NCBI GenBank assembly: GCA_033964015.1
Contig: JAWWUD010000114.1
Span: 248,001-312,000, forward strand
Origin: Scolanthus callimorphus
Lineage: Eukaryota > Cnidaria > Anthozoa > Actiniaria > Edwardsiidae
Reading direction: 5' to 3'
Length of the DNA: 64,000 bases
Position numbers and translations under genes: made by a program. Each line of letters begins with the position of its first letter. The stretch's first letter is position 1. The notes beneath the pieces are model-generated. The model was not told where the DNA came from, did not search any database, and saw nothing but the letters and a program-made list of their open reading frames with translations. Below, in pieces: positions 45,131-57,011 of the stretch.

Positions 45131-48100
45131 AGTAAGTGACCTTTTTTTTCATGTATGTCTTTCTACCTCCGGGGAAATGTGCCGAGCATACTCTATGAAA
45201 ATCGTTTGGAACAAACTCTTTTGACATGCCCACCTAGTGCATCCATTCTCCTTTCAATTTTTGTTTCGAGTGGTATTGTTACCACACTCCAGTACACAAC
45301 AAGTCGTCCCTCCTACTCGACTCTTCGCCAAAACATGCCCCTGACCCAGCTCCATCGGTTCCTCCATCTCCCCTACTACGTTTCTTTAATCCGTTCTTTC
45401 ATTTTTTTGGGGGTATTTTTGGGGGGCGAATTGAATTTTTGGGGGCGAATTGGCAACATAACGCCCGCCGTGTTCTTTACAGTGCCGCTATCTTGAATAT
45501 GTTACCACAACTACCGTCTCGCATTGCGCGCATCGCTTATAGCCGGAATTGGCTATTAAAATATTTTGCGTCTTTATAAAGTGCACGGGTAAGCCCGCGC
45601 GGGGAGCAAACTCTACCAAAGAAAACACATTCGTAAGACATTCAGCTTTAGCCCGACTTCGCACCTTCTGTGGAATTTGTTTGTTGTGCTATAAGTTATT
45701 CTGTATTTGCGCGGAAGCGGTTTTATTAGTAATGCAGCAAACAAACTCTCGGTGCCGCAGGATGTACAACTTCTCTGCATCTGCTGCTCTCCTTTCGCAT
45801 TCAATCTGGTGGCACACATTTCACAGTGTTCTTGGTTTTGTATGGTTCCCCTGCGCACTTTGGTTCCTCGTCCTCGTCACTTCTTGCAAGTGCAAGTCCT
45901 CTGTCGATGAAAATCACACTGTCCACCCTCCCATTTGTGAACGTCCCTGCAATCATATTTTCCTAAAGCCCTCATCTTCGATGCATACAAATTATAGGTA
46001 GGTAGATAAATAAAGTTAGATAATAGATAATTTCATGACGAGCTTAGGCTAGCGAATATTTTGTATGCAAATTAGGTCGAGGCATTTCCCTCAGAGGAGG
46101 ATTTAATTGCCTTAAAGTATATAAGTAAACACCTCGGGGAGGTATCAAAAGCGGCTGTTAACATACGGATTAATTTAAAGAGAGCAGTTAATGATCTTTT
46201 ATAATCAAATGCGAAGACATATTGTTTTTTTTCTGACAAAGATCAGGCTGTTATTTGTTCTGCTATACATGGTGCAATTCACTTGTACCGAAAGACCGAG
46301 AGAATGCTCCACAGAGAATGACACAAATCGAATATAATCAACTATATTAATATCTTTTTGGGGCATTTTAGCCTATTTTACGGCTAAAGAAGACTTTCAC
46401 GGACCCGATTCGGGCCAATATCTACGCCCGCGTAACAATATTGTTATGCTGTCACTAGCAGGCGGCGTAGATGCTGAATTTTGATGAATTTATCCAGATT
46501 TTAGTATGTTTCAATATAAACCGAATATCAAACTACTGCGGCTGTTTTGCACATAACTTTTCACTCGAGCGTCAAACGGCTTGGCGCGGAGTTAAAAAAA
46601 TATTTGTAACCGCATCTTTTTTAAAAGTGTCGTTTTCCTAACAATGGTTTTCCGGGAAAATGTCTCCCCCTATTCGCCATATTTTTAAGCGAAAGGCGAG
46701 ACAGTTTCCAGGAAAACCGCTGTTAGGAAATCGTAACAGCAACTCACGGCTTCAATATAAAATTTCGAAAACCCGTTACTCCATTACAGTTTTGAAGTTC
46801 GGAACAATCTTTGGAACATTTCCGTCAAACGTTAGGTGAAATCGACTGTAAGAAGCCACATGTTAGAATATCACAGAAATGTCCGAGTATTTTTGACGTG
46901 AAGCGAGTTAATTAAAAATCCTGGATAAAACTGTGGTATTGCTAGTGCGAACAATTCAACAAGTAGAACGAATAAGCGTAATTTCATGCCCTGTCAAACC
47001 GGCAACGGATTTCGGGCATTGTTGGTCTTCTATCGGGTTCCGAGTTTTGACACTTTTCACCCAATGCGACAAGAAAATTTCGCTTGCGGTCGAGGGTGGG
47101 CACAAGTCAGGAACAATTTCTGGAGCAATGTGCGGATGCCGCGAAGAGTAGAGCTCCTGCTCCTCTTTCGTCAGATTTTTCAACCGGGCACTTCGCATTT
47201 TTTGGCATTATGCTACTTAATATCACGATGGATAATTCCCGTGCTATGTAAGTACTCTATAGCCCTGCCAATTGGAGCAAACACTTCCGCCACATTGTGC
47301 TGTCGAGATGCAACGTTTTGCTATGAATAGCTGCGTAGAGTGTGTAGGGGCGGCCACGAATTTCGTTAAGCCTAGATATCAACAGATAAGGCCTGACGAT
47401 AAGCAAACGCCGACCAAGAGAGGGAAGTTAGGGTGGCTAAGCTGTAACATAAGTTCTTCTTCGCGCTTCCTTCTCTTCACCTGTGGAGTGGAAAGACTTT
47501 ACAGCTTCCGGAAGACCCTTTAAGAACTGGAGCTTCTCTCCTCTCAGCCCGCTTTCTCTTCTTTCTATTTCTATGTCCCGTGCCAGCTGTCCACAATGTG
47601 ACTCCACAGAGCTCATACCTGTTTGGTTAAAAATGTTGAGCTGAAACAAAGCTGAAACGGAGTTCGGCATTTCTTTTTTGTCGGGATACGAGAAACCGAA
47701 AATATATAAAGTGGGACACGTGATTGAGAATTTAGACGGGATACGTTATATGCGCGTTATATGCGAAGTTTCCTCGGCGGAATACGAGAAACAAGGCTTG
47801 GATAACACGGTATTCAGGATTTTAAAATTAATAAAATCTGCCGGGATAAAAATTTCCCAAAGAACGGGGATTTCGGGTCTGGATACGGCGAGCGCTTAAA
47901 CGTAATTAAAGGTGGTTTAATTAGGTTTGTTTAGATGTTTTATTTTCAAAGAGGAGAGCCCCCAAGGGCAAAGCTGTAATGGCTTAATGTACACTGTTTA
48001 TCCCAGCTAAAACACAAAAAGCTGCGAGTCGAAAGAAAAAAGGGAATTCCCTATTTTTGATATGCGACGACTTTCCCACGTGTTTTCGTGACTTATGCAT

Positions 48101-48449
48101 AATTCTCTGACCCTCTTTGAAATCGAAAGCAAGAGTTCGCAGAATTACTAAGAATTACTAACGGACGCATAACACCGCCGTTGAAAAGTAATAGACCTGT
48201 ACCTGTACTTTGGTCCAAAGATGGTCTGTGGTAATTCCTGTAGCCTTGTCAGACTCCGCGGGACGGGACTGGACATCCACGGCAACTGGGAGCAGAACTG
48301 GATAACCGTCAGTGAAGACTTTAGGGCTGTGAAGTCGTAAACCGCCACAATAAGGGATAGGAGATCTTGAAAAACAAAGATGGGAAAGGGGAGGCATCAG
48401 AATGTCGTATCCATTGTATCTGACGATACAGACCCCAAAACCCCATTGC
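45131..48449. other. No supported gene; scattered remnants
   Basis: A minus-strand patch at 45690-45960 (CRDVHKWEGGQCDFHRQRTC, then HCEMCATRLN-like, with stops and shifts) looks like an eroded zinc-binding transposon exon. A short inverted pair occurs at 46630-46735 (TTTTCCTAACA / TGTTAGGAAA). A plus-strand 73-codon stretch at 47678 (MSGYEKPKIYKVGHVIENLD) is unrecognised. No splice-consistent gene was found. Confidence 0.35.
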
Positions 48450-48452
48450 TAC

Positions 48453-48866
48453 TAGACAGGTAGATAGATGGTAGACCCAGTTGATGGCTGTTGGGAGTAA
48501 GCTGATGGAGTGCCATTTGGTACTGTCGGTCCAGCTCCTGGTACTGGTTTCCCAGTCGAGACTACAGGTCCATTTGATAGATTTGGGGAGGTATTTGACC
48601 CCTTCCTCCTTCTCTTGCGAACATGGTGGACTGCTGGCGCATAACTTCCCTCCCAGTTAGCGTGATCGTACTGGAGGAGACCAGACGTGCAAGAGCTATC
48701 AACCTTTGTCCCCGTCTGCTTGTCATACTTGTATGCGAGGAAGTCGGGCCCAAAGATTTCAGCGAACAGGCTGTCGATCTTTACCACCCATCCTTTCTCT
48801 TCTTCTGACCACATGGCGTGTTCGCCTTTCTTCCAGCGACAACCCGAAATGTGAAATCCCTCTTCC
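48453..48866 (-). CDS. Terminal exon of an unrecognised gene
   Basis: An AG acceptor (TTTCCGCAG near 48867) is followed by an open frame: EEGFHISGCRWKKGEHAMWS, EEEKGWVVKIDSLFAEIFGP, DFLAYKYDKQTGTKVDSSCT. A basic KRRRKG and a Pro/Gly/Ser-rich end (GAGPTVPNGTPSAYSQQP) lead to a stop at about 48452. Clean splice signal and low-complexity tail look host-like rather than transposon-like. I do not recognise the family. The next exon upstream was not found in the flanking kilobases. Confidence 0.45.
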
Positions 48867-49039
48867 CTGCGGAAATACCGTCAGATATTTGAAATCTAAC
48901 TAACTTAACATAATGTATGAACGAAATTAAATCTCATACTTGACATATAGAACTGCATCCCGCAGCTTCTAAAGGTGGGCGAACTGCCCGAATTGTGTAT
49001 GTAATGAAGTGAATGATGTGACTATGAAAGAACCGGAAA

Positions 49040-49090
49040 AAAAATTCCGAGTTCACAGATGGGATTCGAACCCACGACCTTCCAGATACA
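49040..49090 (-). repeat. tRNA-derived SINE fragment (B box)
   Basis: The minus strand carries GGTCGTGGGTTCGAATCCC, a pol III B box, without a matching A box or cloverleaf. Confidence 0.4.
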
Positions 49091-49191
49091 CGGTAGGAAA
49101 ACGTGCATACGGGAAACGGCGTTTTTAATTTTCGTTTGAGCCCGTAGTATAGGCCAGCGGAAAATCGCAACAACAGCTACATTATCCAAGA

Positions 49192-49470
49192 TGGCGGCTG
49201 GTGCAGGCTTTGAAAAAGTGTTCGAGGCAATGGAGGATTTCGAGAGGGAAACCATATTTTCGCAGTGAAAGAGGGCTTCAGAATTAAAAACATAAATCCT
49301 AGAATTGACAAGAGCAGTTCTAAAAAAGTACACACTTGGAAATGAAGAAAAAACGAAGTACTATTTCTCACAACCATCCAGGATGCTAACTCGTGAATTG
49401 AGGCATTGGAATGCCACCGTTTTGAGAAGGATGCGAAGACAGCCAAAGGGGAAGCTATCGACTGAAGAAT
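49192..49470 (+). other. Possible short coding exon(s), unrecognised
   Basis: AAGATGGCGGCTGG is a good translation-start context and opens MAAGAGFEKVFEAMEDFERE, which ends at a TGA. After 49318 another open stretch reads YTLGNEEKTKYYFSQPSRML to TEE and a stop. The two could be exons of one small gene or chance ORFs. Confidence 0.2.
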
Positions 49471-49619
49471 AAAGAATATGCTGCCATTAATGTTAAAGCA
49501 GAGAAGCAGTTCTCTATGTGCTACTCATTCACAAAGGAACAGTAAACTGTCAGTTTATTTTATGGCGTCTGGAATGAGTTTGGCATTCCCATGAATCTGT
49601 GAACTGTGTTTTTAGAGAC

Positions 49620-49800
49620 ATCTCAATGGTTCCAGAAAATATCCATACCCCACCATTATAGGGTTAGAAGTTTTAAAAACAAAGGGTTTGATTTGTCATG
49701 AGGTCAAATATTTTTCATTTCAGATTCCAAAGGGGTGAGGGGTGGACTTCTCAACACCCTTTGTTGGGGGAGTGTAGTTATTTTCTGGAATCTCAGAATG
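49620..49800. mobile_element. MITE-like repeat with TTCCAGAAAATA ends
   Basis: GGTTCCAGAAAATATCCATA at 49628 is paired with inverted TATTTTCTGGAATC near 49795. Similar ends occur at about 9650 and 29305. Non-coding interior with GGGGTGAGGGGTGG. Confidence 0.5.
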
Positions 49801-50066
49801 GAATAACACAAGGTAAAGTTGAAAATGTGCTATAATGTAGATAAAATAACGTGGAGACGCCACAGGGAGACCATGCATAGCCAGGGCCAAATAACGGCGA
49901 AATGCACATGACGCTTTGTTTGGCCAAACAATACTGCTTTATTTCGGCATGGGTGAGGTATTTCCGAGCCATTGCCCAACACCATCAACAACCCGTAAAT
50001 CTAAATGCATAGATAATAGAACTGTCTGCAAGAGAAAATGACATCTGTTATCTTTCCGCGTTCCCG

Positions 50067-51240
50067 TCACAGAGTGACGGGTCCTTTTCTGGTCCCACTG
50101 AATTCCGCTTTGACGTCATCTTCCGTAACCTCTTGATTGCATTTCTCCAGGTAACGATCATTATCTAGGGGCATCCTTGATAACGTGTCTGCATCTGCGT
50201 TTGCTTTGCCAGGTCGATACTTAATGGTGAAAGAGAAATCTGCGAGTTCGGCAACCCATCGCTGGCATGTGGCATTCAGCTTAGCCGACGTTAACACATA
50301 TGTTAGCGAGTTATTATCGGTGTAAACCGTGAAGTGTTGCGCGTAAAAAAGGAAGTCGCGAAAATGGGTGCAACTGGCCCACTTCTGGCCAAGAATTCTA
50401 GCTTCCCTGAGTGAAGGTTGTATCGTTTATTCGCTTATGTGAGCGCTCTCGATCCATATGCTATAACTCGCATCGTACCTTCTTGACGCTGGTAAAGAAC
50501 AGCTCCTAGTCCCTCGTTACTCGCATCAGTGTGTAGTATAAACGGCATCTTATAGTCCGGGTAGCCTAAAACGGGGGTGTTTTGGGGTTACCAAATAATT
50601 TAACAAAATCTCTAGTGTTTCTTGATGGTACTGAGTCCATGTGACTAGAGCATTGGAGGGAACTGAACCCTTGCCACGCGCGTTTTCCCTCTTTGAACCC
50701 CCTGTGTTACTTGTAGTACTACGAGTTTTCAATAGTTTAAATAGCGGGCTTGCAACTTTCGAGAAATTTGGTATGTAGCGCCTGTAAAAGCCAACCAGTC
50801 CTAGCAATTTTCGCACGTCACGCACTGTTTTTGGTTTCATGCCCTTGAGTGCCTGTATCAGTTCAAGTCCCCCACGGTCAAGCCTATAGCCCTCCGGTGA
50901 CACTATCTGTCCCAAATAGTGGACCTCCAGCTGGAAGAGGTTACACTTCTTCGGCTTAAGCTTTAAACCATGAACGCGTAGACGTCGCAATACTTGCCTA
51001 AAGGTGGTCAATATGCTCTTCAAATGTCTTAATAAAAACAATTATGTCATCAAGGTATGGTACACAGATCTCATCACGCCAACCTTGGAGACTACCCTCC
51101 ATAAAACGCTGAAACTCGGCTGGGGTATTAATTAACCCAAACGGGATCCGCACCCGTTCATACAGTCCCCGTGGTGTTACAAAGGCGGTCATGTGCTGAC
51201 AGTCAGGGTGTATAAAGCCTTGGTGGCATGCCTTCCCTTG
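50067..51240 (-). pseudogene. Gypsy reverse transcriptase and RNase H
   Basis: [42 protein letters not shown], then after a shift LKLKPKKCNLFQLEVHYLGQ, IVSPEGYRLD and VRKLLGLVGFYRRYIPNFSK. RNase H: FTVYTDNNSLTYVLTSAKLN, WVAELADFSFTIKYRPGKAN, ADADTLSRMP. The sequence stops shortly after RNase H. The N-terminal fingers (51240-51440) are too degraded to read. Confidence 0.88.
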
Positions 51241-51984
51241 ATCGAGGAGACAAAACCAATTGTTCCCGCCGAGGTTCTCAAGAGTAGTTTGAATGCGCGG
51301 TAGGGGGTGGCGGTCAGCAGTACTCCGCTGATTGAGTTGACGGAAGTTACAACACAGACGGAGACTTCTGTTCCTCTGTCAGACCGTCAATACTAGGCAA
51401 GTGTGAGTAATCAAAACAGGACGCATTTTTTTTGTGCGGCTTACTAGTGTCTTCCATAGGGCCCTCCGACTTTTGTTTCGAAACTTCCTTGCGTTTTACT
51501 TCCACTGGGGTTACACACCGAACTTGAAAAAAAAAAAACGGCCGAGTATCGTTCTAGCCTTGAGCCTGATGTCGTGGTCAGAGTTATTTCGTATCTCCAA
51601 GTTAACTCTACTCGACTTCCCCCCGTAACCATCACCAGCGACTCTGGAATCTCTAAGCTTGCATCCCATATAGGTCCCACTGGGTCCGGCTCAAACAACA
51701 CAGGTGTCTTTCCGCAAGGGCCGGTGTCCCCCCAACAGGAAATTCTGAGTGATTGCCACCTGGGTATAATCATGTCTCGTTTACCAGTCTTAACCTCTGA
51801 AAGTTCAGCATTTACGTCCCGTTGAATTATCATATTTACAAGTGATTTTGCGCCTGTTTCTGTGATGCCATGTAGTCTTGCGTTTAAAGCTTCAGCAATA
51901 GCAGCGCGCTGTTCTGGGTTTCCCTGATTTTGCTTTGTAATCTCTTCAATAACGTTATACCCAATAATAGGAAACTCCAAAATG

Positions 51985-52560
51985 TCACGTTAACACCAGG
52001 AAGGGTACTCGTATTACGGGTAAAGACTCATCCCCTGATAAACGAAAATTGACTGCCACCCAACCTTCAAAGGGAAACGAGGACCCATTAGCTGCTGCTA
52101 AGTTCAATTGTTGCCCCTCCAATAGCTCCCCGACACCACGCACCCTCGCCCCATTTGTGTTGCTCTTCACCCATTCTTTGGGAGGATTGAGACCTACGCC
52201 CCCGTATCCCATAGCGCTTCGGTGTATCTTGCATTAAGTGAACAGATACAAGTACATCTCTTTCCTACCAGGTTAACGATGCTTTGGTGTTGGTTAGGGG
52301 CAAGGGAGGACTTGTAAAACCCCTCTTCACGAGCATTGGCGCGCTCTTTTTGGGATAACTGGGTAATTGCGCTACAAAGGACCTTGTGCTGCTCCCAATG
52401 CCTTTTCTGGCAATCCTTGGAGCAGTACCTGAAGACTGGCAACTACCACAGCATTCCAAACTCTTCTTCTGTCCCCCTTTCTACACAATACACACACATG
52501 GGACGTTTCATTATGGTGACCGGCTACTCCCTGTCCCGTGGGGGTAGCCGACGGTCGTTT
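51985..52560 (-). pseudogene. Gypsy MYND zinc finger and aspartic protease
   Basis: CVYCVERGTEEEFG, a one-base shift, CCGSCQ, a second shift, then YCSKDCQKRHWEQHKVLC make a complete set of MYND ligands (C-x2-C...C-x2-C...YCSxxCQxxxWxxHKxxxC). About 40 residues later CICSLNARYTEALWDTGA is the protease active site, continuing with GELLEGQQLNLAAANGSSFP. A MYND finger in place of the usual CCHC knuckle is a notable domain choice for a Gypsy polyprotein. Confidence 0.75.
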
Positions 52561-53150
52561 CCCGCTTGCCTTCACCCGCGCGAAGTGGGAGCTGGACCCG
52601 CACTTAAAACAGTGATCGCAGGTCTCTCTCCCTGGTCTCTCACTTCCCTGTGTTTTTGTGCACTCGCTGCATAGGGGCCTAGGCCTGGGCTGTTGCCCCC
52701 CTCCCGCATATTGTCTTTCGAAACTTTATTGACATCGGTCCGGAGAGCTGACACTTCGGCTTCCAGCGCTTTGAGCGTTGCGAAAAGCTCTGCTTCTTTA
52801 GTCGGGTATCCCTTACTCTGCTCCTCACTCCCGCTGGTTTCATTATTTTTATCAGCCTTTTTGTGTTTTCGTGTCAGGCTGACGTGGGGTTTGGATTTCG
52901 TTGACCTGTACCTTGCGCCCCCCCCCCCCCCCCAATTTGCTCTGTCTCTTCAGAGTTGATCTTCTCCATAAGTTGCTCGTTCGTGGTGCTTTGGTTTTGG
53001 AGCAAGGGACGAATCTTAGCTCTGATCGCAACGTCAGGAATTTAATTATAAACCATTCGTCTTGGGTCACATACACACGGCGAAATTCCCGGGTTGTTCT
53101 TCAGTTCGACCGCCATAAAATGCGAGAATACCACGTTGGTCTCGACTGGC
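52561..53150 (-). pseudogene. Gypsy gag-like region
   Basis: Fragmentary: EVSALRTDVNKVSKDNMREG followed by a Gly/Pro-rich linker, and near the 5' side RRVYVTQDEWFIIKFLTLRS. A poly-C/G tract at about 52918-52933 splits it. Assigned to gag by position between the primer-binding site and protease. Confidence 0.5.
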
Positions 53151-53151
53151 G

Positions 53152-53169
53152 GCCCCACGTTGGGCGCCA
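53152..53169 (-). promoter_or_regulatory. Retrotransposon primer-binding site
   Basis: The minus strand reads TGGCGCCCAACGTGGGGC just inside the presumed LTR terminus (...TTTAACA, at 53174). TGGCGCC is a tRNA 3'-end complement typical of LTR-element priming sites. The LTR itself (from 53174 rightward) has no second copy in the window. Confidence 0.6.
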
Positions 53170-53759
53170 AAATGTTAAACCCTAAACTTGCGATCTTTTC
53201 GAAGCCAATCAACAAACAAAGGTTTCACTAAACAGCTTGTATTATAATATTTCAAATCAGGTTCTACAAGCGTGTCGCTCTTTTCACAGACACGGCTCTG
53301 GCGTGACACCGTGTAAACTAATCCAATTACGTCTTATGTTCTATCTAACACTCAATTCAAAGATTTAATAAACCCGCAAATACTAAGCAGTTATTGGATT
53401 CGGTTGTCGCATGACATCGATAATTGTCAAGGCTGAGGTTTGTGTTATCTGCCGAAGCGAATGCGAAAACCGAATCCAATAATTGTTTTTTAATTATTGT
53501 CTGACACAAATGTAATAAATGTTTTCCGTAAAAAAATGAAACTACAAAAATGTATTGAAAGTCCCAAGGTTTAATTATCAAAAAACCTTAATGCAACACA
53601 AATATACCAATATTTTAGCAACAGCTACAACCTCTAAAAGGGAATTCAAGAGAAATCGTATGACAAGAAGCTAAAAAAACAAGACTTATGTAGCCAAAGT
53701 AAACATTACAGTTATAAAACGCATCTATGTTTTTTGTAACCTTGGAAGTTGACTGAAAA

Positions 53760-54420
53760 TGTACGTCTCTTAAGATGCGCTCTTCCTGGGAATTGGTAAG
53801 CAGCGGAGACAAAGATATTTCTGATCTTTCTAGGTCAGAGTATACGATGTTTGCATCTGAATCAAGAGAATCGACTTGTGAAACAGCCTTACTTTCGCGT
53901 CCCGCATCACGGGCGAAAGCGGTCAGTTTTTCTGACATTTATTGGTGCTCTCGCCTGTTTTACTGTAACTTCTGACTGAACTTTCATTCCTGTGTCCACT
54001 CACTGTCATGATATGGCGGTCCTCAAACCCAGCTTTATCTAAGATAGTAATAGAAGTAGCACGAATTGAATGGTTTGTGTAGATTTGAGACAACTTTGCC
54101 TCCGTAGATATTTCTTTCATCTTTTCACCCAGTTTACGCTCGCCCACGACCATATTATCGTACCATACTTGATCTTGTGGTTTCTCTTTTTTCATGCGTT
54201 GAAACAAGAATTCATTTTTGGGATTTAGATGTCCAAAGTACCCATCTTTCTTCATCTGAACACATTGGGCGCTAAAAACCTTGTTTGGTTCGTTGAACTC
54301 GCTGTCATTCATGATATGTATTCCTCTTTCGGCCTTGAAGTACCTACAGAGTCCAAATTGAAAGCTTTTCAAAGTTCCCATTGCGCTTGCAAACTGCCAG
54401 CATTGTCCGTAGACTTTAAG
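53760..54420 (-). pseudogene. Crypton-type tyrosine recombinase, internally deleted
   Basis: FNEPNKVFSAQCVQMKKDGY, GHLNPKNEFLFQRMKK, VVGERKLGEKMKEISTEAKL and IYTNHSIRATSITILDKAGF show the H-x-x-R box (NHSIRAT). MTVSGHRNESSVRSYSK gives the H and the nucleophilic Tyr. This is the DUF3504-like catalytic end seen in Cryptons. The segment between the core-binding part and GYFGHLNP lacks the stretch that should hold the first catalytic Arg, so the enzyme is broken by deletion. A downstream Ser-rich tail continues to about 53760. Confidence 0.7.
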
Positions 54421-55326
54421 CCAATCAGAAAACGATTACTGAGTGTCAAGTAGGAATATAAAATTTATTTTACAAAACAAAATGAAGAAAATACTACTGT
54501 TCTAAATACAAGTTCAATATAAATACCACACTCTCACTTCTCACTCCCTCAAATGTCTTTTACTTTGCCGACACAGAGTTCAGTGGTTCACATAGTTCTT
54601 CAACACAGTTCCTCGAACTTTCTTTATCCATGCTATGTTCTTTGGCTTGAGCAATAACTGTTCTGTGGCACTAATTAATTTCACGGCTACTTACACTTTT
54701 CGCAAGTAAACTTTCCGCCGTTTCCCTTTCCCAATTCCACCACCAGTTCTCGTATGCCCGTTTCACCGTAACCCTCAGCAGCATTTCTGGATTTTATAGA
54801 ACTTCAGCTTGACCACTTTGATCATTTCTTAGCTTACTCACACCGACTAAATTTTACATAATCTAGCGTAATTCAGTTCACTTTCCCGACTCAAAATAAA
54901 CAGTCTTTGTTCCAAACACTACGAGTACCTAAAAGTCCTTGAAGTTGCACGCTGAAAGGCGTTTAAAGATCTCTTTACGTCGATTACCTAATTTCTATAG
55001 TCCATTGCATAAGTTTCACGTGAAACAAAATATTCAATGGGCATAAGAGCCCGCGATTTCATGAAGTAAGGCGTGACTAGAGCGCGTGACATATGGCGTT
55101 ACTAATAGACCGTGACACTGAGTACAATGAATAATAATCACAATTATTCGTTCCTCGAAGAAGGTAGCATAATCTAGTATGGTGCTTCTAGCAGCACCAG
55201 GGTAGTCCTTGAATGAATCTATAACCTTCTGAGTTGCAAGGGCTTGTCGCACGATCTAAACAATGTTGTTGAGAATCTGCCTCCCTGTTCATCCTGAAAA
55301 AGAAAGGTTAAAGCACCTCTATTTTT
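54421..55326. other. No gene recognised
   Basis: AT-rich, with no convincing ORF, splice pattern or repeat. Confidence 0.4.
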
Positions 55327-55516
55327 AAGCAATAAAAGTACTTTCCGCGTGCTCTCTGCTTTCTTACAAACACGAGGGGGATGTTGGGAGAACTGATCAA
55401 AACTTGAAAGACACGAGCCGAAGGCGAGTGTCTTTCAAGTTTTATCAGTTCGACCAACATTCCCCGAGTGTTTGTAAGAAACCAGAGAGCACGCAGTAAG
55501 TATTTTTATTGCTTTT
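55327..55516. mobile_element. Foldback MITE with about 90-bp arms
   Basis: AAGCAATAAAAGTACTT...GCGTGCTCTCTG...TTCTTACAAACACGAG...AACTTGAAAGACACGAG is inverted around a CCGAAGGC centre. Arms differ by a few bases. Confidence 0.8.
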
Positions 55517-56743
55517 AGAAAATAACATACACACGCGCGACAGCGTTGCGTGACAATCGTGTTTCTCAGGTCTCTTACAAGCACGCTTTTTAACCAATCA
55601 GAATGCGCACATTCACAATACAACATAGGTGTTATTTTCTAAATTATATTAGTTGCATTTACTGTATTTGCATAATACACAACAGACATTCAGGAAAAGA
55701 AAACGTCAAATTATTTAAAATAACCTTTATGCTTCTGTTTCACTAGCCAGCTGATCCGGGAAAAATATTAGCCAATCAGAATCGAGGGAGTTTGAAAAAC
55801 TGGGTTATCACCCTTGGTAACCTGGCCTGCAAGATGGTGGGACTCGGAATTCGAAGTGGAGATCAGTTTTTCGCTTATTGAGTTTCTCTTTTTACTGTTC
55901 TTTGCCTTCTGAGCGACTTCATTTCGTATGCTGTGGATCTCGACAAGGCCTGAATGAGTCACAGGACTTTTGCGTGATGCCACGCTGCAAATTTCTGTTG
56001 TTGTCTTCAAAAAACAGCTCGAGATTGGATAGGTCGAGATTGGCAGGGAGAACTTCCGAGTGATTTTGTGTACAAAACAATGTGAAACCAGAAGAGAAAG
56101 AAGCTCTGGAAATGATCTTCGATGATCCGGGGAGACTTTGAGATTGTTATTGGTATCATAATCAGCCTCAAGGAGTGGTGCTGCAGTGCTTGAACCATTA
56201 TTTCTCAGTGCGCCCAGCCGAACTTCTGATCCAAGGCTACGCCTATACTTACTGACTACTACAATGTAAGTTTTTCCTTTAAAAAGGACATTTCGAAATG
56301 TCTGTCTCGAAGAGCGGAATATTTCTTCGAATATGCTGCCTGCAGCAACCAGGGGTTAAATTTGGTTGGGGTCTGAATTCCCTGCGAGTAGAGACTACGT
56401 TTTATCTTGCGCGTTTCTTTTTTCTTTTAATTTTTATGATTTCTTGTGTGTTTCAACTGCGCAAATGAAGCTACTTCAAAACAGAAAACAAGATAGAAGT
56501 GGCCTCTGCTAAGCAGGGAAGGGTCTGATCATTGTGACAGCCCAAGCAGTGGAATGTGAGTGCATTTTTGTTGTAAAAAAATTCATCCAAATTTTCTATG
56601 TGATATAAATTATGGCCAATTTTCTAAGATGTTTTTTTTCTGTTGCTATGAGGACCGTGACCAGCCCTTAGAAGTTGAAAAATACAAGGAACATACAAAA
56701 TGACAAATAAGCATGGTCACTGCTGGAATTAACTGATACATTT
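55517..56743. other. No supported gene
   Basis: A minus-strand open stretch (55768-56010, SHHLAGQVTKGDNPVFQTPS) partly overlaps a repeat motif (AACTGGGTTATCACCCTTGG) that recurs near 61890, so it is likely repeat-derived. Confidence 0.35.
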
Positions 56744-57011
56744 ACCACTGTATGCGACCTCAAAATTCAATGTTGCGATGGGCGATTGGCGATTTTTAGC
56801 CGTCAATCAAACCAAAACGCTGGATTCGGCTGCTTTACTGGATCGATATTGATTGCAAAATCAACCAAAATGGTTTTAAGCTATCCTTTGGCTTCCCTTG
56901 CCTAGAATGTTTAACTCTCTGTTCAAGAAAATTGATATTAAAATTTTCTTGCGTAAAATCGCCAATCGCAACAGTGAATTTTGAAGGTCGCGTAGCAATG
57001 CATACAGTGGT
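56744..57011. mobile_element. 268-bp MITE with ACCACTGTATGC ends
   Basis: ACCACTGTATGCGACCTCAAAATTCA at the left is mirrored by inverted TGAATTTTGAAGGTCGCG...GCATACAGTGGT at the right, both with TTGCGAT...GGCGATT inside. No coding content. Confidence 0.75.

Larger units (their letters stand above)
50067..53200 (-). mobile_element. Ty3/Gypsy LTR retrotransposon, 3'-truncated
   Basis: Reading leftward: a primer-binding site TGGCGCCCAACGTGGGGC (53169-53152) next to a presumed LTR end, a gag-like region, a MYND finger, a DTGA protease, RT with YLDD, and RNase H ending about 50067. No integrase, chromodomain or 3' LTR was found, so the 3' third is missing. Frameshifts interrupt most domains. Confidence 0.85.

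Noticed and set aside
45549..46001. 150-codon plus-strand ORF with hydrophobic segments
   Set aside because: The opposite strand carries an eroded zinc-binding transposon-like reading, and the plus-strand ORF has no domain, splice support or start context.
49850..50066. 3' LTR of the Gypsy element
   Set aside because: No sequence there repeats the presumed 5' LTR beginning at 53174.
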